From positions 1 through 48,464 of the forward strand of contig CAYTIB010000015.1 in NCBI GenBank assembly GCA_964437725.1: a DNA stretch of 48,464 nucleotides, read 5' to 3'. Below the pieces are notes generated by a model. The model was given only the letters and a program-made list of their open reading frames with translations, ran no database searches and was not told the origin of the DNA. A program made the translations under genes and the position numbers. This document shows, piece after piece, positions 33,646-41,486 of the stretch (position 1 is its first letter; the number at the start of each line of letters is the position of its first letter). The stretch is from CAYTIB01 sp964437725 (GTDB taxonomy: Bacteria > UBA8248 > JACPRG01 > G963555815).

Positions 33646-34425
33646 CTAGTCCCATTTTCTTCCGGGCATATGGTTAAATATACTCTTAGTCAGCCCTCCA
33701 TCGATATCTAGCCGGGTCGCCGTTACATAGTCGGCTTCATCCGATAGCAAGTAAAGAATTCCGTGAGCAATATCCTCTGGTTGTCCGACACGAGCCCAAG
33801 GAGTTGCCTCCTCGCGACCCTTTCTAATCTCAGGATCCTGGAGGTAGGCGGTCAGCGGTGTTTCGGTGTGACCAGGGCACACAATATTTACTCGGATCTT
33901 CTTGCGGGCCCACTCTAGAGCTAGCTGTTCTGAAAGCATGATAATTCCGGCTTTAACCGTGCTGTAGGCTCCTGACATTGAATACGGGACGATACCAGCA
34001 TTGGAAGATAAGTTAACGATGGAGCCCGGTTGTTCGTTGGTAATCATCCACCTTCCGGCAGCTTGGCACATGAGAAACATGCCAGTCAGCCCGATATCTA
34101 CGACCAGTTTCCAACTTTCCAAAGACAAATCGAGGAGTGGCCCTGGATCCATTTTGATGGCACAGTTGACCAGATAGTTCAGGTGGCCGAATTCCAAGAC
34201 TCCTCGCTCCACTAAAGCCTGGCAGTCCTCGGGTTTTGTAATATCTAGTTTCTGAAAGACCGCCTTTTCCGGGCCAAGCTTTGCTACCAATTTCTTTCCA
34301 AGGTCTTGATTTAGATCGCCGATAATGACGCGTCCTCCCTCTTCTGCAAACATCTCCGCGGTTTTGGCGCCGATCCCCCGCGCGCCGCCTGCGATCAAGC
34401 AGACTTTGCCTTTAAACCGGCTCAT
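33646..34425 (-). CDS. Short-chain dehydrogenase/reductase (classical SDR), first of two paralogs
   Basis: 259 aa. Rossmann motif 'GGARGIGAKTAEMF', acidic D in 'VIIGDLNQDLG' (suggesting NAD preference), Ser in 'IVNLSSNAGI' and the catalytic Y-x3-K in 'SGAYSTVKAGII'. The usual 'NAG' element is replaced by 'VNCAIK' (its paralog has 'VCCAIK'), a shared quirk. Both proteins also end in a 'PGRKW' motif after the glycine of 'DGG'. These shared features show they are close relatives with probably related substrates. Its stop is TAG. Substrate unknown. Confidence 0.9.
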   Translation of the reverse strand: MSRFKGKVCLIAGGARGIGAKTAEMFAEEGGRVIIGDLNQDLGKKLVAKLGPEKAVFQKLDITKPEDCQALVERGVLEFGHLNYLVNCAIKMDPGPLLDLSLESWKLVVDIGLTGMFLMCQAAGRWMITNEQPGSIVNLSSNAGIVPYSMSGAYSTVKAGIIMLSEQLALEWARKKIRVNIVCPGHTETPLTAYLQDPEIRKGREEATPWARVGQPEDIAHGILYLLSDEADYVTATRLDIDGGLTKSIFNHMPGRKWD

Positions 34426-34579
34426 GGAATTTTCTCCTTCCCTCTTTTGTGGACAGACTACATAGTCCGTTGTTTTTGGCTTTCGGTGGTTTCTTTCTTG
34501 TGGGTTTCCAAATCTTGACCACGTGAAATTTCAGAAGGCCAGGTGGATTGTTCTGATAATGTGATTTTAGGGGGCTCCT

Positions 34580-35395
34580 CTACGAGCTGCCTCCTTCATA
34601 TTCTATAGATTTCCCCCCCCATTTGCGGCCTGGTGTGTGAATCATCTTGCTTTCTACCTGACCACCATCTACGGGGAGATTAGCTGCTGTGATAAATCGA
34701 GCTCGATCCGATAAGAGAAAGATACAAGCCTCGGCGATCTCTTCTGGTTTTCCAACGCGTCTCATTGGAACGACTGCTGCTCTACCCGCCGCAATCTCCG
34801 GATCCTGAAACATGGCCTCGGTCATGGGGGTGCGAACCTGTCCGGGAGACACAGTATTAGCCCGAACACCCCAATCTGCCCACTCCACACCGAAGAGTTT
34901 ACTTAACATGATTGCTCCCGCCTTGCAGATACTATAGGCGCCTGCGAGGGGATAGGTTTGCATCCCTCCAATTGATGAAACAAGAACAATTGAGCCGGAT
35001 TTCTTTTCCAGCATGACTTGTCCGGCTGCCTGTGCACAAAGAAAATAACCCTTGAGGCCAATGTCCATAACCATATTCCAATCCTCCTCGGGCAAGTCCT
35101 CGAGCCTTCCTGGTACAAGTTTGATTGCGCAGCAAACAATGCCGTCAATTGTTCCGAATGCCTCGACAGTTTCTCTCGCCATTCGTTCAGCATCTGCCTT
35201 CTTAGAGGTGTCCATCTTGATGAAGATAGCTTTACGCCCGAGGTCCTCTATTCGATTGATAGTCTCCGTTCCAGCTTCCGGATCGATATCTGCCACCGCT
35301 ATGTCCGCACCTTCCATAGCGGCTAGTATAGACGTTGCGCGACCTATACCACTGCCTCCACCGGTGACGACAATTTTTTTTCCTTCGAGCATCAT
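34580..35395 (-). CDS. Short-chain dehydrogenase/reductase (classical SDR), second of two paralogs
   Basis: About 271 aa from ATG 35395, which has AAGGAGA seven bases upstream; the longer frame from 35482 is unlikely. Rossmann motif 'TGGGSGIGRATS', acidic D in 'IAVADIDPEAG', Ser in 'VLVSSIGGMQ', and Y-x3-K in 'AGAYSICKAGAI'. Like its neighbour it has 'VCCAIK' instead of an NNAG motif, and a C-terminal 'TPGRKW'. Unlike its neighbour it continues with a short tail encoded across a run of eight G (plus-strand C, 34613-34620), so the last residues depend on that homopolymer being read correctly. Gap to the next SDR is 154 bases. Confidence 0.88.
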   Translation of the reverse strand: MMLEGKKIVVTGGGSGIGRATSILAAMEGADIAVADIDPEAGTETINRIEDLGRKAIFIKMDTSKKADAERMARETVEAFGTIDGIVCCAIKLVPGRLEDLPEEDWNMVMDIGLKGYFLCAQAAGQVMLEKKSGSIVLVSSIGGMQTYPLAGAYSICKAGAIMLSKLFGVEWADWGVRANTVSPGQVRTPMTEAMFQDPEIAAGRAAVVPMRRVGKPEEIAEACIFLLSDRARFITAANLPVDGGQVESKMIHTPGRKWGGKSIEYEGGSS

Positions 35396-35638
35396 GGGGT
35401 TTCTCCTTATATGGCTCCGAATTGCGATTCCCAGGCAAAGTACCTGACGATTCAAATATGAAGCCGGCCTCAGGTCAACCATCTAAAGCTTTTAGTCCCG
35501 GAGCATGATCCAACTGACTTTTGTGACGATCGGGAAATTTCGAATAGGGGTAACCCTTAGGTGAAATCCTTCGGTTTTGGTCAACAAGGAGAATGTGTGG
35601 TTATGATTTTAGCGAGAGCCTTGCATTTGTTTCGTGAG

Positions 35639-36757
35639 TTAATTGCTTTGTTCGATCCATCCGCCCCCTAGCACCTCGTCATTCTCATAGAAAACGGCAG
35701 CTTGACCAGGTGGGATGCCCTGCTCTATCTGATCGAATTTGATGCGGGCGCGGTTTTCGGAAAGAGGGTAAATTCTTGCCTGGCAGGGATCATGACGGTG
35801 GCGGATCTGGACGGTTGCCGGTACGCCTGTAGTTTCCGCATTTTCCGGGAGACGGACGATCCAATTGGTGTCCATGGTTGTGAACTCCATTCGCCCTAGC
35901 TCCTCCTTGTGGCCGACTACTACGCGGTTGGTAGGCGAGTCTACCTGGAGAACGTAATACGGTTTCGGTGCGGCAATTCCAAGGCCGCGTCGTTGCCCTA
36001 CGGTGTATTTGGGAATGCCGCCATGCACCCCCAACACGCGACCCGAGGTATCGACTATATCGCCGGGCATGAACGCTTCCCCCGTCTGTCTTTGGATGAA
36101 TTCAGGGTATGTTTCGCCAGAGACGAAACATATATCTTGACTTTCTGGTTTATCCGCTGTTTTTAAGCCGAGTTGCCGAGCACGCTTTCGCACCTCCTCT
36201 TTGGTGAGGTTACCAACTGGAAAGAGGGCTTTAGCCAACTGTTCTTGGGTTAGACTAAACAAGAAATAGCTTTGATCTTTGTCTCGGTCTCTTCCGCGGT
36301 AAAGGGCGTAACGCCCTTCCTTTTCTAACCATTCAACACGTGCATAGTGTCCGGTTGCGACTTTTTCTGCTCCCAATTCTTCTGCTCGTCGTAAGAGGTG
36401 ATCAAATTTAAACCTTTGATTACACAAGATGCAGGGGCTTGGTGTCCTACCACTTTGATACTCTCGAATGAAAACGTTGACAACCTCATCTTGGAATTCT
36501 TCTTGGAAATTCTGAAGGTAATAAGGAATTCCCAGTTTTGAGGCCACGGCTCGAGCATCCATGACATCGAAAGGAGAGCAACAAGAATCAAAGCTTTCCT
36601 TAGCATCCGAATAGTCCCAAAGCTGCATCCCAAGGCCGATAGTGTCCCACCCCTCGTCTGACATGATAGCTGCGGCAACTGAACTATCCACTCCGCCGCT
36701 CATCGCAATGACGGCTCGGGTTCCTTTGGGTGCCTTGTATTTAATTTTTTCCGTCAT
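35639..36757 (-). CDS. mnmA: tRNA-specific 2-thiouridylase MnmA
   Basis: Makes 2-thiouridine at wobble U34 of tRNA Lys, Glu and Gln. 372 aa. The PP-loop is 'AMSGGVDSSVAAAI' (18-31). The catalytic cysteines are C112 in 'PSPCILCNQRFKF' and C210 in 'SQDICFVSG'. The tRNA-binding 'GHYAR' element and the C-terminal beta-barrel, including 'YTVGQRRGLGI', are present. The sulfur would come via a cysteine desulfurase encoded elsewhere. Upstream (35396-35638 side) and downstream gaps show no partner gene. Confidence 0.96.
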   Translation of the reverse strand: MTEKIKYKAPKGTRAVIAMSGGVDSSVAAAIMSDEGWDTIGLGMQLWDYSDAKESFDSCCSPFDVMDARAVASKLGIPYYLQNFQEEFQDEVVNVFIREYQSGRTPSPCILCNQRFKFDHLLRRAEELGAEKVATGHYARVEWLEKEGRYALYRGRDRDKDQSYFLFSLTQEQLAKALFPVGNLTKEEVRKRARQLGLKTADKPESQDICFVSGETYPEFIQRQTGEAFMPGDIVDTSGRVLGVHGGIPKYTVGQRRGLGIAAPKPYYVLQVDSPTNRVVVGHKEELGRMEFTTMDTNWIVRLPENAETTGVPATVQIRHRHDPCQARIYPLSENRARIKFDQIEQGIPPGQAAVFYENDEVLGGGWIEQSN

Positions 36758-37138
36758 GCTCTAAAACTGAATAATGGGTTTAACAGCAGTATAACTAGTT
36801 GCAACTTCTTGACATTTCTGCCCTTATCGAGACCCATCCGATATTTCCACCAAAATTGTGGAATACTTGCGGAAAAAGTAGGGCATAATCTCCCTCAAGG
36901 GGCGTCAATCGTCGGTTTCCACGAAATGCACAATTATTGGTCAACAAACTAATCGTTTTAAAATCAAATAGTTGTAAAGTATCGCTAAAATTTCGTTCCT
37001 GAGGTGGTTGGATGAAGTATTTTTCCACAATTGACTTGGCTTTATGAGGAAAATCACACTCCAACTTCATTTCGGAAATACTTCCAAGCATTTGTTTTTC
37101 GTGGTGTTTTTTCCAGATTTTGGGGTAACCTTTTGTTA
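36758..37138. other. 381-base gap between leuA and mnmA, no supported gene
   Basis: AT-rich stretch. A minus-strand frame of 98 codons (37091-36795) exists, but it has no ribosome site and no recognisable domain, and its composition looks unconstrained. A small inverted repeat GTAAC/GTTAC sits just past the leuA stop (about 37123-37138), too short for a confident terminator. The mnmA promoter probably lies in the left half, but I cannot place it. Confidence 0.4.
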
Positions 37139-38653
37139 CTAGATCGATGCGATATGTTTATTGAGGGCGTTTAGATAAGCCTTGGCGCTGGCTTCGATAA
37201 TGTCCGTGCTAGCTCCCTTGCCAGCAACGATTTTACCTCCGACGTCCAGTTTTACAAATGCTTCTCCAAGGGCCTCTTTCCCCCGAGTGACCGATTGGAC
37301 CTGGTAGTCTGAGATGGATACAGGCACCTGAGTAATCTTTGCAATGGCTTTGAAAACAGCGTCTACGGGTCCATCTCCATTTTCCGATTCCGTTAACTCT
37401 CGATCACCGTCGAGCAGACTCAAGGTGGCTGTTGGAATCGTTTGGTTTCCGCTTGTCACATGTAAGTCTTTCAAGCGGAAGCGTTCGGTATGGGATCTCA
37501 GCTCGTCATCAAGGATTGCCACTAGATCCTCATCAAAAACCTCTTTTTTCTTATCGGCAACCTTTAGGAACCGTGGATAAATCTCACCGAGTTGTTCTTT
37601 GGAAAGGTGGTATCCCAGTTCTTGATAACGTTTGCTCAAGCCATGCCGTCCAGAGTGCTTCCCCAGTACCAAAGTGCTGTCGTGTCGACCGACGGATTCG
37701 GGCGTCATAATCTCATAAGTTAAGGCTTGCTGGATAACTCCATGTTGGTGTATTCCCGCCTCGTGGGCAAAGGCGTTTTTCCCGACAACCGCCTTGTTCC
37801 TAGGGATACTGAGTCCAGTGATGCTGCTCAGGAGTCGGCTCGTTTTGTAGATCTCCTCTGAGTTGATTTTTGTTTGGTAGGGGAGGAAATCCGATCGGGT
37901 TTGGATGGCCATAACGAACTCCTCCAACGAGGCGTTGCCAGCTCGTTCGCCAATACCGTTGATGGTGCATTCCACTTGACGTACACCTGCTTGGACGGAC
38001 GCCAGGCTGTTAGCCACGGCGAGCCCCAGATCGTTGTGGCAGTGTGCGCTGAATATGACTCCATCCCTGTGGGGTACCCGTTCCATCATGTAGCGCCACC
38101 GCTCAGTGGTTTCTTCTGGGATGGAATAGCCTGTGGTGTCTGGAACGTTGACTACATGGGCCCCCGCATCCACGACGGCGCGGATAACCTCACATAAAAA
38201 TTCCAAATCAGTTCGCGAGGCGTCCTCAGGGGAGAACTCGAGCGTTGCCCGAGGGTATTCTTTGCGAATGTGCTTTACTGCGCTCACCGCTTCTTCAAGG
38301 GCCTCCTCCCTAGTTATCTTGAGCTTGTGCTCTAGGTGGATGTCGGAGGTTGCGATGAAGGCATGAATGCGAGGGTGGGTAGCGTCTTTGATTGCTTCCC
38401 AGGCTCGACCAATGTCGGCTTTTGTGGTTCGGGTAAGAGCGCAAACCTGACAGTCCTTAACGTGACGTGCCACTTCCTGTACAGCCTCGAACTCGCCCTC
38501 AGAAGCGATGGGAAATCCTGCCTCGATCACATCCACTCCCAACTTTTCTAGCTGAAGAGCGAGCTCGAGCTTTTCGTGCAAGTCCATACTGGCGCCTGGT
38601 GATTGCTCTCCGTCCCGCAGGGTGGTATCAAAGATAAAGACCTGGTCCGCCAT
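37139..38653 (-). CDS. leuA: 2-isopropylmalate synthase
   Basis: First committed enzyme of leucine synthesis: condenses 2-ketoisovalerate with acetyl-CoA. 504 aa from ATG 38653, where the conserved start 'VFIFDTTLRDGEQSPGASM' begins. The TIM barrel has the metal ligands in 'DTTLRDGEQ' and 'FSAHCHNDLGLAVANS', and 'NGIGERAGNASLEEFVM' is a family hallmark. The C-terminal regulatory domain for leucine feedback (about 385-500, 'LDVGGKIVAGKGASTDIIEA') is present, so feedback control is expected. The frame is open upstream to TTG 38755 but lacks homology there. A good promoter and a structured leader precede it. No other leu genes are in the window. Confidence 0.94.
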   Translation of the reverse strand: MADQVFIFDTTLRDGEQSPGASMDLHEKLELALQLEKLGVDVIEAGFPIASEGEFEAVQEVARHVKDCQVCALTRTTKADIGRAWEAIKDATHPRIHAFIATSDIHLEHKLKITREEALEEAVSAVKHIRKEYPRATLEFSPEDASRTDLEFLCEVIRAVVDAGAHVVNVPDTTGYSIPEETTERWRYMMERVPHRDGVIFSAHCHNDLGLAVANSLASVQAGVRQVECTINGIGERAGNASLEEFVMAIQTRSDFLPYQTKINSEEIYKTSRLLSSITGLSIPRNKAVVGKNAFAHEAGIHQHGVIQQALTYEIMTPESVGRHDSTLVLGKHSGRHGLSKRYQELGYHLSKEQLGEIYPRFLKVADKKKEVFDEDLVAILDDELRSHTERFRLKDLHVTSGNQTIPTATLSLLDGDRELTESENGDGPVDAVFKAIAKITQVPVSISDYQVQSVTRGKEALGEAFVKLDVGGKIVAGKGASTDIIEASAKAYLNALNKHIASI

Positions 38654-38758
38654 AGCCTCTTCCCCAGGGGGTGTATAATTCCTCCCGCCAGCAGGGTCCG
38701 CTTTGTCTCGGATATTTTTCAGGTTCCGAGAACCAAGACAAACTATCAACAGCAACTC
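38654..38758 (-). promoter_or_regulatory. Structured leader of leuA with mutually exclusive hairpins
   Basis: Between the predicted start of transcription (about 38758) and the leuA ATG, three overlapping inverted repeats can be drawn. They are GGTTC-CGA-GAACC (38722-38734), TCTCGGA/TCCGAGA (38706-38712 with 38725-38731), and a 10-pair stem between 38702-38711 and 38733-38742 with one G-U pair. They cannot all form at once. The first codons of the open frame here read Leu-Leu-Leu-Ile-Val (TTG CTG TTG ATA GTT from 38755), reminiscent of a leader peptide. No T-run terminator was found. Confidence 0.4.
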
Positions 38759-38764
38759 GGAAGA

Positions 38765-38793
38765 TATATAACGGTCGCTTTATGGGTTGTCAA
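38765..38793 (-). promoter_or_regulatory. Sigma-70-type promoter for leuA
   Basis: On the minus strand TTGACA (38793-38788) is followed after exactly 17 bases by TATATA (38770-38765). The -35 is perfect and the -10 matches 4 of 6. This places the transcript start near 38758, about 105 bases before the leuA ATG. Confidence 0.65.
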
Positions 38794-38936
38794 TTATGGA
38801 AGACCTCAATTTTTAGATCTATAAGGAACATGAAAATTATCTGCTGTCATATCACTGGAGTAAAATTGGGTGGCGTTTGGGGTTTTTGTGGAGATTACCT
38901 CATTCGTTACTCGTAACTGTTTGGAAAATAAGGGTT

Positions 38937-39380
38937 ATGAAAATAATGCTCATACAGGGGGCTAATATGAACCTCCTAGGTAGTCGTGATCGAGATCTAT
39001 ACGGGAGCCTTACTAAGGACGAACTTAACAAATTAATCCTCCACCATGCGGCCCAACGTGGTGTGAAAGTGGATATTCGCTATACGAACCAAGAGGGTGA
39101 GTGCATCGATTGGATTCAGGAAGCTTCTCGGGAAGGTTGGGACGGATTGATCATGAATCCGGGTGGATTTACTCGTTCATCACTCGTTATCGGAGATGCT
39201 CTCGCTGCGACGAAAGTCCCCTATGTTGAGATACACATGAAAAACCTTGAATCCCACAGCGGGTATTCTATGTTGGCAGAGCATGCTCTAGGTGTGATCA
39301 TGGGATTTAAAGCGAAAGGGTACCTTTACTCTCTTGATGCACTTTGCGAATGGCTAAAAGAAGTGAAGAGTAATGAGTGA
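38937..39380 (+). CDS. aroQ: Type II 3-dehydroquinate dehydratase-like protein (divergent AroQ)
   Basis: 147 aa, the usual size and overall pattern of type II dehydroquinases, which remove water from 3-dehydroquinate in the shikimate pathway. Present landmarks are 'MLIQGANMNLLGSRDRDLYG' with the catalytic Tyr (Y22), 'DGLIMNPGGFTRSS' with N74, and 'PYVEIHMKN' with H100. Missing or changed: the His of the usual NPxxxTHTS loop is R80, and the Arg-rich REEFR segment after the H100 strand is 'ESHSGYS', with no Arg. The family call is firm; the activity is not. ATG 38937 is chosen because the family start begins there. It is divergent from leuA. Confidence 0.8.
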   Translation: MKIMLIQGANMNLLGSRDRDLYGSLTKDELNKLILHHAAQRGVKVDIRYTNQEGECIDWIQEASREGWDGLIMNPGGFTRSSLVIGDALAATKVPYVEIHMKNLESHSGYSMLAEHALGVIMGFKAKGYLYSLDALCEWLKEVKSNE

Positions 39381-39397
39381 CTTAATATCTTCCTGAC

Positions 39398-39447
39398 TCG
39401 GCTAGCCGAAGTCGTTTTGAGGTAGCCCCCACTGGGTTAAAACGACT
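39398..39447. repeat. Inverted repeats downstream of aroQ
   Basis: A perfect 12-bp palindrome TCGGCTAGCCGA (39398-39409) is followed by AGTCGTTTT (39410-39418) pairing with AAAACGACT (39439-39447). No clean T-run follows. The pair probably marks the 3' end of aroQ or of the opposing DMT transporter transcript. Confidence 0.45.
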
Positions 39448-39525
39448 GAGCTCTTGGAGAGCACTCGACTATTCTTGTTTTGGGTTGCTACTCTTAACTG
39501 ACATTTTTTATGTGCTTTGGGGCAC

Positions 39526-40404
39526 TTACCCGGATAAAAGAAGGACCGCTCCCACCGCCAAAATAACAGCTGTTGTTTTGGGGATTGACCAAGATTCCCC
39601 GAACCAGGGGACTGCCAATGCTGCTGTTAGAACGAAACTCATTTGGTTAATGGGAACAATGACTCCGGCCTCCCCTTGCATTAGTGCAGATACCAAAAGT
39701 ATCAAGGCCAGCGAGAGCAGAACACCCGCACCCAACCCGTGCAAAGCGGAGATAGGGTGCCAGACAAATCGACGACGGAATGCTCCGTAAACCATAGCCA
39801 ATGGGGAGAAGAAAGCGAACTGGATAAAGATCAGTAAGGGCGCCGGGACCCCATCACTAGCTGCTAGTTTGTAAATGAATGAAAGAGTCCCAAGGCAGGT
39901 AAACGCCGCAACGGAAAATGCAAGACTTTTCCCCATATGGATTGGTTTGGCCCCTTTTGGATCATCGGACCTTAACTTTTTTAGCCAGGGAAGATCAGCG
40001 AGCGAAGCGATTGCGAAGGTAGCCACTAGCAGACCAACCCCTTTTCGTATTGATATGGGTTCCCCCAGAAATACAATTGCAAATAATGCGGTCAGAACGA
40101 AGCTCAGACGGAAAATCACGGTATTCACACTAACTTGTCCGAACTTCAAGCTACAAAGAAAGCAGTAGTAAGCGGCAAAACCTACGAGTCCACAGGCAGG
40201 TCCGTACTTCCAAGCAGTCCAGTCGGTTCGGAAGACGTCGAGGAATATCACTAGAACAAACGCCGTTATTCCAAAGCTGTAAGACTGATACACTAGGAAT
40301 GTTTCAGGGATCGCTCCCTTCAACTGAGATCGTTTGTAGACGCAATCACTCAAGGATTGCACCACCATTGATGCGAGAGCGAGAAGGATGGGAGGAGTAA
40401 AAAT
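39526..40404 (-). CDS. DMT-superfamily (EamA-like) transporter
   Basis: Inner-membrane carrier with about ten helices in two EamA-type repeats. The first repeat ends 'VNTVIFRLSFVLTALFAIVFLGEPISIRKG', and the second shows 'VIVPINQMSFVLTAALAVPWFGESWSI'. These matching halves reflect the internal duplication. The start is unclear: no ATG/GTG/TTG lies before the first helix in frame unless the gene overlaps mazG deeply. The ATT at 40404 just after the mazG stop, or ATG 40365 inside the first helix, are candidates. It probably follows mazG by translational coupling. More distant from the two DMT genes at 27-29 kb. Substrate unknown. Confidence 0.78.
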   Translation of the reverse strand: MFTPPILLALASMVVQSLSDCVYKRSQLKGAIPETFLVYQSYSFGITAFVLVIFLDVFRTDWTAWKYGPACGLVGFAAYYCFLCSLKFGQVSVNTVIFRLSFVLTALFAIVFLGEPISIRKGVGLLVATFAIASLADLPWLKKLRSDDPKGAKPIHMGKSLAFSVAAFTCLGTLSFIYKLAASDGVPAPLLIFIQFAFFSPLAMVYGAFRRRFVWHPISALHGLGAGVLLSLALILLVSALMQGEAGVIVPINQMSFVLTAALAVPWFGESWSIPKTTAVILAVGAVLLLSG

Positions 40405-40411
40405 GACTAAT

Positions 40412-41218
40412 CTAGTCTCTCTGTTTGGCCTCTTCCCAGAGGGTGTCCATAATATCGATATTAGCCTCTTGGACAGACAGGCCGCGTTTGTTGAGAGTTT
40501 TCTCAATATAGCGGAAGCGTTTCATGAAGTGAGAGACTGAAACACGTAAAGCACCCTCCGCATCTACCCTCAAATGACGAGCGACGTTTACAATTGAAAA
40601 CAAGAGATCGCCCAGCTCATGCTCAATGTCACGAGGTTTGTCCCTTTGAATAGCAGTTTCGAGTTCGTCGATTTCTTCTCGAATTTTTTTAAGGGGTTCT
40701 TCTATTTTTCTCCAGTCGAATCCAACGCGGCTAGCCTTTGTTTGAACCCGCTGGGCTTTAAGAAGTGCCGGGAGAGACGAGGGAACTCCGTCAAAGGTTG
40801 AGGGAAAGCGGTCTGTCTCTTCTTTGTTTTTGCTCTGTTTGGAACGCTCGGTTAGCTTTATGGCCTCCCAATTCCGGAGGACTTCGTCAGATGTATCGGC
40901 TTGGATATTGCCAAAAACGTGAGGGTGGCGGCGTACGAGTTTTTCATGGATTCTCCCCACGACGTCCTCAATTGTAAACCGGCCTTCTTCAGTTCCTATC
41001 TGCGCATGGAAAACCACCTGCAGGAGAAGGTCACCCAACTCTTCTACAAGATCATTCACACCTTTTTTCTCGATGGCCTCAATGACCTCATACGTTTCTT
41101 CTATCAGGTAGGGGCAAAGTGTCTTATGAGTCTGCTCTCGGTCCCAGGGACAACCCTCCTCCTCCCGGAGTTGAGCCATTATTTCAACCAGTTTCATGAA
41201 AGGACTGGATTGGGCCAT
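40412..41218 (-). CDS. mazG: Nucleoside triphosphate pyrophosphohydrolase MazG
   Basis: Housecleaning enzyme that hydrolyses NTPs/dNTPs to monophosphates; in E. coli it also lowers (p)ppGpp. 268 aa, the two-domain type. First MazG domain: 'EEGCPWDREQTHKTLCPYL' and 'EETYEVIEAIE', with 'EELGDLLLQVVFHA' carrying the ExxD metal motif. Second domain: 'KIREEIDELETAI' and 'HELGDLLFSIVNVAR'. Both metal motifs look intact. A promoter with a perfect TATAAT lies about 65 bases upstream. The DMT transporter follows directly. Confidence 0.94.
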   Translation of the reverse strand: MAQSSPFMKLVEIMAQLREEEGCPWDREQTHKTLCPYLIEETYEVIEAIEKKGVNDLVEELGDLLLQVVFHAQIGTEEGRFTIEDVVGRIHEKLVRRHPHVFGNIQADTSDEVLRNWEAIKLTERSKQSKNKEETDRFPSTFDGVPSSLPALLKAQRVQTKASRVGFDWRKIEEPLKKIREEIDELETAIQRDKPRDIEHELGDLLFSIVNVARHLRVDAEGALRVSVSHFMKRFRYIEKTLNKRGLSVQEANIDIMDTLWEEAKQRD

Positions 41219-41280
41219 AGTTTCGTTTTCCTTTCGTTGTTTTTAGCGTTTATATTTATGTGGCCCCACTAAATAATAAT

Positions 41281-41308
41281 ATTATACGGTCTTCTACGAT
41301 GTCGGCAA
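41281..41308 (-). promoter_or_regulatory. Probable promoter for mazG
   Basis: On the minus strand a perfect -10 TATAAT (41286-41281) is preceded at 16 bases by TTGCCG (41308-41303), matching 4 of 6 of the -35. It lies about 65 bases before the mazG ATG. The remaining gap to mutL (41309-41486) is very AT-rich, with T and A runs, and probably holds the mutL promoter. Confidence 0.55.
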
Positions 41309-41486
41309 AGAAAAAGGTCAATTTTGCAGGTAACCACGACATTTTGTATTTTTTTTTAAAAAATATCTATATTTTGTATTTTGTACTTGAAAATTAGAAT
41401 TTCAGAGTGTTAAGGTTGTTCTATTCTTACTGAGTTCATCTGGGTATTTGGTCACGGGGTGTACCTTCGTTGGGGTGTTAGAACCC

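Noticed and set aside
36795..37091. 98-codon minus-strand frame between leuA and mnmA
   Set aside because: No ribosome site, no recognisable domain, and the residue pattern looks unconstrained; kept only as part of the gap description.
38655..38755. Leucine synthase starting at TTG 38755 with a 34-residue N-terminal extension
   Set aside because: The family start lies at 38653, the extension has no homology or ribosome site, and it would begin almost at the transcript start. Treated as leader.
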